DNA of 41,823 nucleotides. It comes from Clostridiales bacterium (GTDB lineage: Bacteria > Bacillota > Clostridia > Christensenellales > Borkfalkiaceae). Shown here in pieces: positions 40,015 to 41,823 of this stretch. The stretch is taken from positions 1 through 41,823 of the forward strand of contig SVIY01000005.1 of NCBI GenBank assembly GCA_015069265.1, read 5' to 3'. Position numbers and translations under genes: made by a program. Below the pieces are notes generated by a model. That model made no database searches, was not told where the DNA came from, and saw nothing but the letters and a program-made list of their open reading frames with translations. Each line of letters starts with the position of its first letter. Position 1 is the first letter of the stretch.

Positions 40015-40728
40015 TTATAGCGAAATTATTTTTTTATTAACAATCTCTAAATCATTAGGAGTGTCAACTTCTGCGCAAAGTTCATTCTTAACGTCTAAAG
40101 TATAAATTAAGCACTCATCACTAACCTGATTAAATGCATTTTCCGCATAACACTTTCTTTCGTCCCTTTCACAAAACTCAACTATTTTGTCTAGCCACAC
40201 GTTCCAATCTGATGCGTTCAATTTGTAAAGCGGTTGCGCGCTTACGGCGCTCTCAAAAAATTCTATTCCTACTTTTTTAATTCTTTCGCCATCTATTACT
40301 GCCTTAAAATCTTTATCTGGCAACGGCAAAGTAGAACTAACGGTCATACAACTTCTTTCACTTTTTAGAACCTGCTCTAAAACGATACTATCAAAAACCA
40401 AATCTCCGTGCAACAAAACTATGTCGTTATTATAAAGCTGTTCCCTTGCACAGTAGATGGAATAAATATAGTTTGTCTTATCATATATAGGGTTTTTAAC
40501 AAAAGAATAATTTAAGTTTAGACCTAGCGAATTGCAATAATTTATCAAAACTTCGTCATAATATCCCGTTGTGATTACAATATCCGTTATGCCGTTTTGT
40601 TTTAACAACAATAGTTGTCTACTTAAAATAGATTGTCCACTAGACAAGTCGGTCATGCATTTTGGGTGTTCCTTTGTGTACCACCCCATTCTACTACCTA
40701 ATCCCGAATTTAAAATCAATGCTTTCAT
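40015..40728 (-). CDS. Sugar or choline nucleotidyltransferase (LicC-like)
   Basis: A 237-residue nucleotidyltransferase. Start chosen at 40728 (MKALILNSGLGSRMG) behind GAGGGGAAA. Seen: the nucleotide loop LNSGLGSRMGWYTKEHPKCM, VITTGYYDE, NYIYSIYCARE, the metal-binding LLHGDLVFD and the C-terminal EVDTPNDLEIVNKK. The short length and lack of a sugar-specific tail fit LicC-type CTP:phosphocholine cytidylyltransferases, and licD is next to it. A sugar-1-phosphate substrate is possible. Confidence 0.86.
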   Translation of the reverse strand: MKALILNSGLGSRMGWYTKEHPKCMTDLSSGQSILSRQLLLLKQNGITDIVITTGYYDEVLINYCNSLGLNLNYSFVKNPIYDKTNYIYSIYCAREQLYNNDIVLLHGDLVFDSIVLEQVLKSERSCMTVSSTLPLPDKDFKAVIDGERIKKVGIEFFESAVSAQPLYKLNASDWNVWLDKIVEFCERDERKCYAENAFNQVSDECLIYTLDVKNELCAEVDTPNDLEIVNKKIISL

Positions 40729-40735
40729 TTTCCCC

Positions 40736-41578
40736 TCACTTCTTTTCGTACTTAACATACTCTGTGTACGATTTTTCCAAATCTATAACGTCTGTTCCGT
40801 GATGCGGTTTTCTTTTTTCAACGGGGGGCAACTTCATATAATCGCCATATACCTGGACAAGCCACTTCTCATATTCAATTGGAGCCATAACCGTAATGCC
40901 CTCGAACTCTAATTGACAGCCTCGCCCGTACCAACTGTTTGGCGTAACTTCTCGCTCGCCATATGCTCCACTATAATTAATAACGTACTTTTGAACCGTA
41001 GTGGATTTATATAATTTTTCTCTTGCAATAACTGCTTTTTTATACGAAGGATATTTTAATCGAAGAATACAATTTATTATCTTCGATTTTAAAGCAACTT
41101 TTCTGTGCGCAAAATAAAATACAGAGGAAATTCTTGCCGATAGCATTTTCTTTCTTGTGTTTATCTTTTTCCTAGCATTCTTGTCTTCAGGATAAAAGTC
41201 CAAAGGAAATACGTCTATATAAACACCATGATTAATGTTTATGTCCCTAACGGTAGTTTCTAAAAACGTAGTATTGCTATTTCTTATTTTTGCAAAATTA
41301 GCTGGAAATGCAGGGTCAGAATGCAAGCTTTGAACAAAATATCCATTAGGCAGTAATTCTTGTGCTCTAGATATAAAGACCTCATAATCTTCTCTTGGCA
41401 TAGCAACGTCAATGTCGTCATCCCAAGGAATAAAGCCTTTATGCCTTACCGCGCCCAACAAAGTACCCGCAATAACGTAATACTTTAGATTGAGTTTTTC
41501 ACAAACTGAAATAAATTTCTTAAAAATATCTAATTCAACTTCTTTCAGTTTCTTAAATTGTTCTTCAACTATTTCCAT
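40736..41578 (-). CDS. licD: LicD-family phosphotransferase
   Basis: A 280-residue LicD protein. The hallmark GTLLGAVRHKGFIPWDDDID (residues about 38-57) is intact, followed by PREDYEVF, GVYIDVFPLD and, near the end, FEGITVMAPIEYEKWLVQVY. LicD enzymes transfer phosphocholine or a similar group onto surface glycans or teichoic acid. The start lies inside the end of the flippase gene (14-base overlap), so the two are coupled. With a LicC-like neighbour it suggests phosphocholine decoration of the polysaccharide. Confidence 0.92.
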   Translation of the reverse strand: MEIVEEQFKKLKEVELDIFKKFISVCEKLNLKYYVIAGTLLGAVRHKGFIPWDDDIDVAMPREDYEVFISRAQELLPNGYFVQSLHSDPAFPANFAKIRNSNTTFLETTVRDININHGVYIDVFPLDFYPEDKNARKKINTRKKMLSARISSVFYFAHRKVALKSKIINCILRLKYPSYKKAVIAREKLYKSTTVQKYVINYSGAYGEREVTPNSWYGRGCQLEFEGITVMAPIEYEKWLVQVYGDYMKLPPVEKRKPHHGTDVIDLEKSYTEYVKYEKK

Positions 41579-41823
41579 CAGTATTTTCTCCCTTACGTTT
41601 TTCTTTATTAAACACGTCCTTTAAGACAATCGCTTCTAACATTAATTTTGCGTTAGGTCTTAAATCTTTAATAAACATTGGCAAAACAATACTAGTAAAA
41701 ACTTGGGTAATTAAAGATGCAAGTGCGGCACCGGCAGCGCCCATAGGTGGTATAAACAAAAAATTTAACCCTACGTTTATAATGATTGCCGGAATATACA
41801 TATATTTTAGGTATTTTTGTTTG
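41565..41823 (-). CDS. Polysaccharide flippase (Wzx/MOP family), C-terminal part
   Basis: The frame is open through the right edge of the window, so only the last about 85 residues are seen. It reads KQKYLKYMYIPAIIINVGLN and later GAAGAALASLITQVFTSIV, the penultimate and last helices typical of Wzx/MOP polysaccharide flippases, then a basic cytosolic tail. Position just before licD fits export of the capsule or teichoic acid repeat unit. Confidence 0.87.
   Translation of the reverse strand, partial: KQKYLKYMYIPAIIINVGLNFLFIPPMGAAGAALASLITQVFTSIVLPMFIKDLRPNAKLMLEAIVLKDVFNKEKRKGENTDGNS

Overview
The window looks like the chromosome of an AT-rich, Gram-positive anaerobe of the Bacillota (Clostridia-like, probably a gut or rumen commensal). 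Supporting signs seen here are a T-box leader, a glycine riboswitch, consensus sigma-A promoters (TTGACA/TATAAT with 17-base spacers), purine-rich ribosome sites, U-tract terminators, a BspA-like leucine-rich-repeat lipoprotein, and choline-type (lic) plus FucNAc-type (cap) surface sugar genes. The taxonomic placement is inference; no rRNA or tRNA gene was found.

Layout. 1-1580: a glycine-riboswitch-controlled AGCS amino acid symporter (minus strand, runs off the left edge). 1658-4765: a large surface lipoprotein with six exact 40-residue repeats. 4883-6711: cysK and a DUF2156 protein. 6792-16867: a carbohydrate locus. The minus-strand operon holds two tandem amidohydrolases, a fucose/arabinose-isomerase-like protein and an FGGY kinase. 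Upstream lie a DeoR regulator and a divergent plus-strand pair (TIM-like isomerase, YjbQ-family protein), followed by a DUF4432 epimerase-like protein. A Phd-Doc toxin-antitoxin pair sits between near-identical terminators, and then comes a cytoplasmic acetyl-esterase-like hydrolase. The motif TTTTGAkYGATT occurs six times around deoR and in front of the esterase, which suggests one DeoR regulon.

17055-18707: a membrane-anchored propeller-like protein, an ElaA-like acetyltransferase and a tiny membrane protein. 18700-25123: a compact minus-strand operon for acyl chemistry: acyl-ACP-ligase-like enzyme with its own ACP domain, GPH/MFS transporter, two PlsC-like acyltransferases, a free ACP, and an LRAT domain fused to a 4'-phosphopantetheinyl transferase. 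This is the best candidate for an undescribed system; it resembles a split version of the Aas/LplT lysophospholipid repair idea. 25292-27940: an XRE-cupin-acyl-CoA-synthetase fusion under an apparent T-box with an AUC (Ile) specifier.

28029-31452: NCS2 purine permease, CDF metal transporter, GNAT acetyltransferase and a small membrane ORF. 31453-32597: a long leader and a phosphomannomutase-like HAD protein. 32657-35317: nitrilase-family hydrolase, a DgoD-like enolase-superfamily protein and a nitroreductase. 35363-41823: surface polysaccharide genes reading leftward: flippase (partial), licD, licC-like, capE, capF, capG and a nucleotidyltransferase-fold protein.
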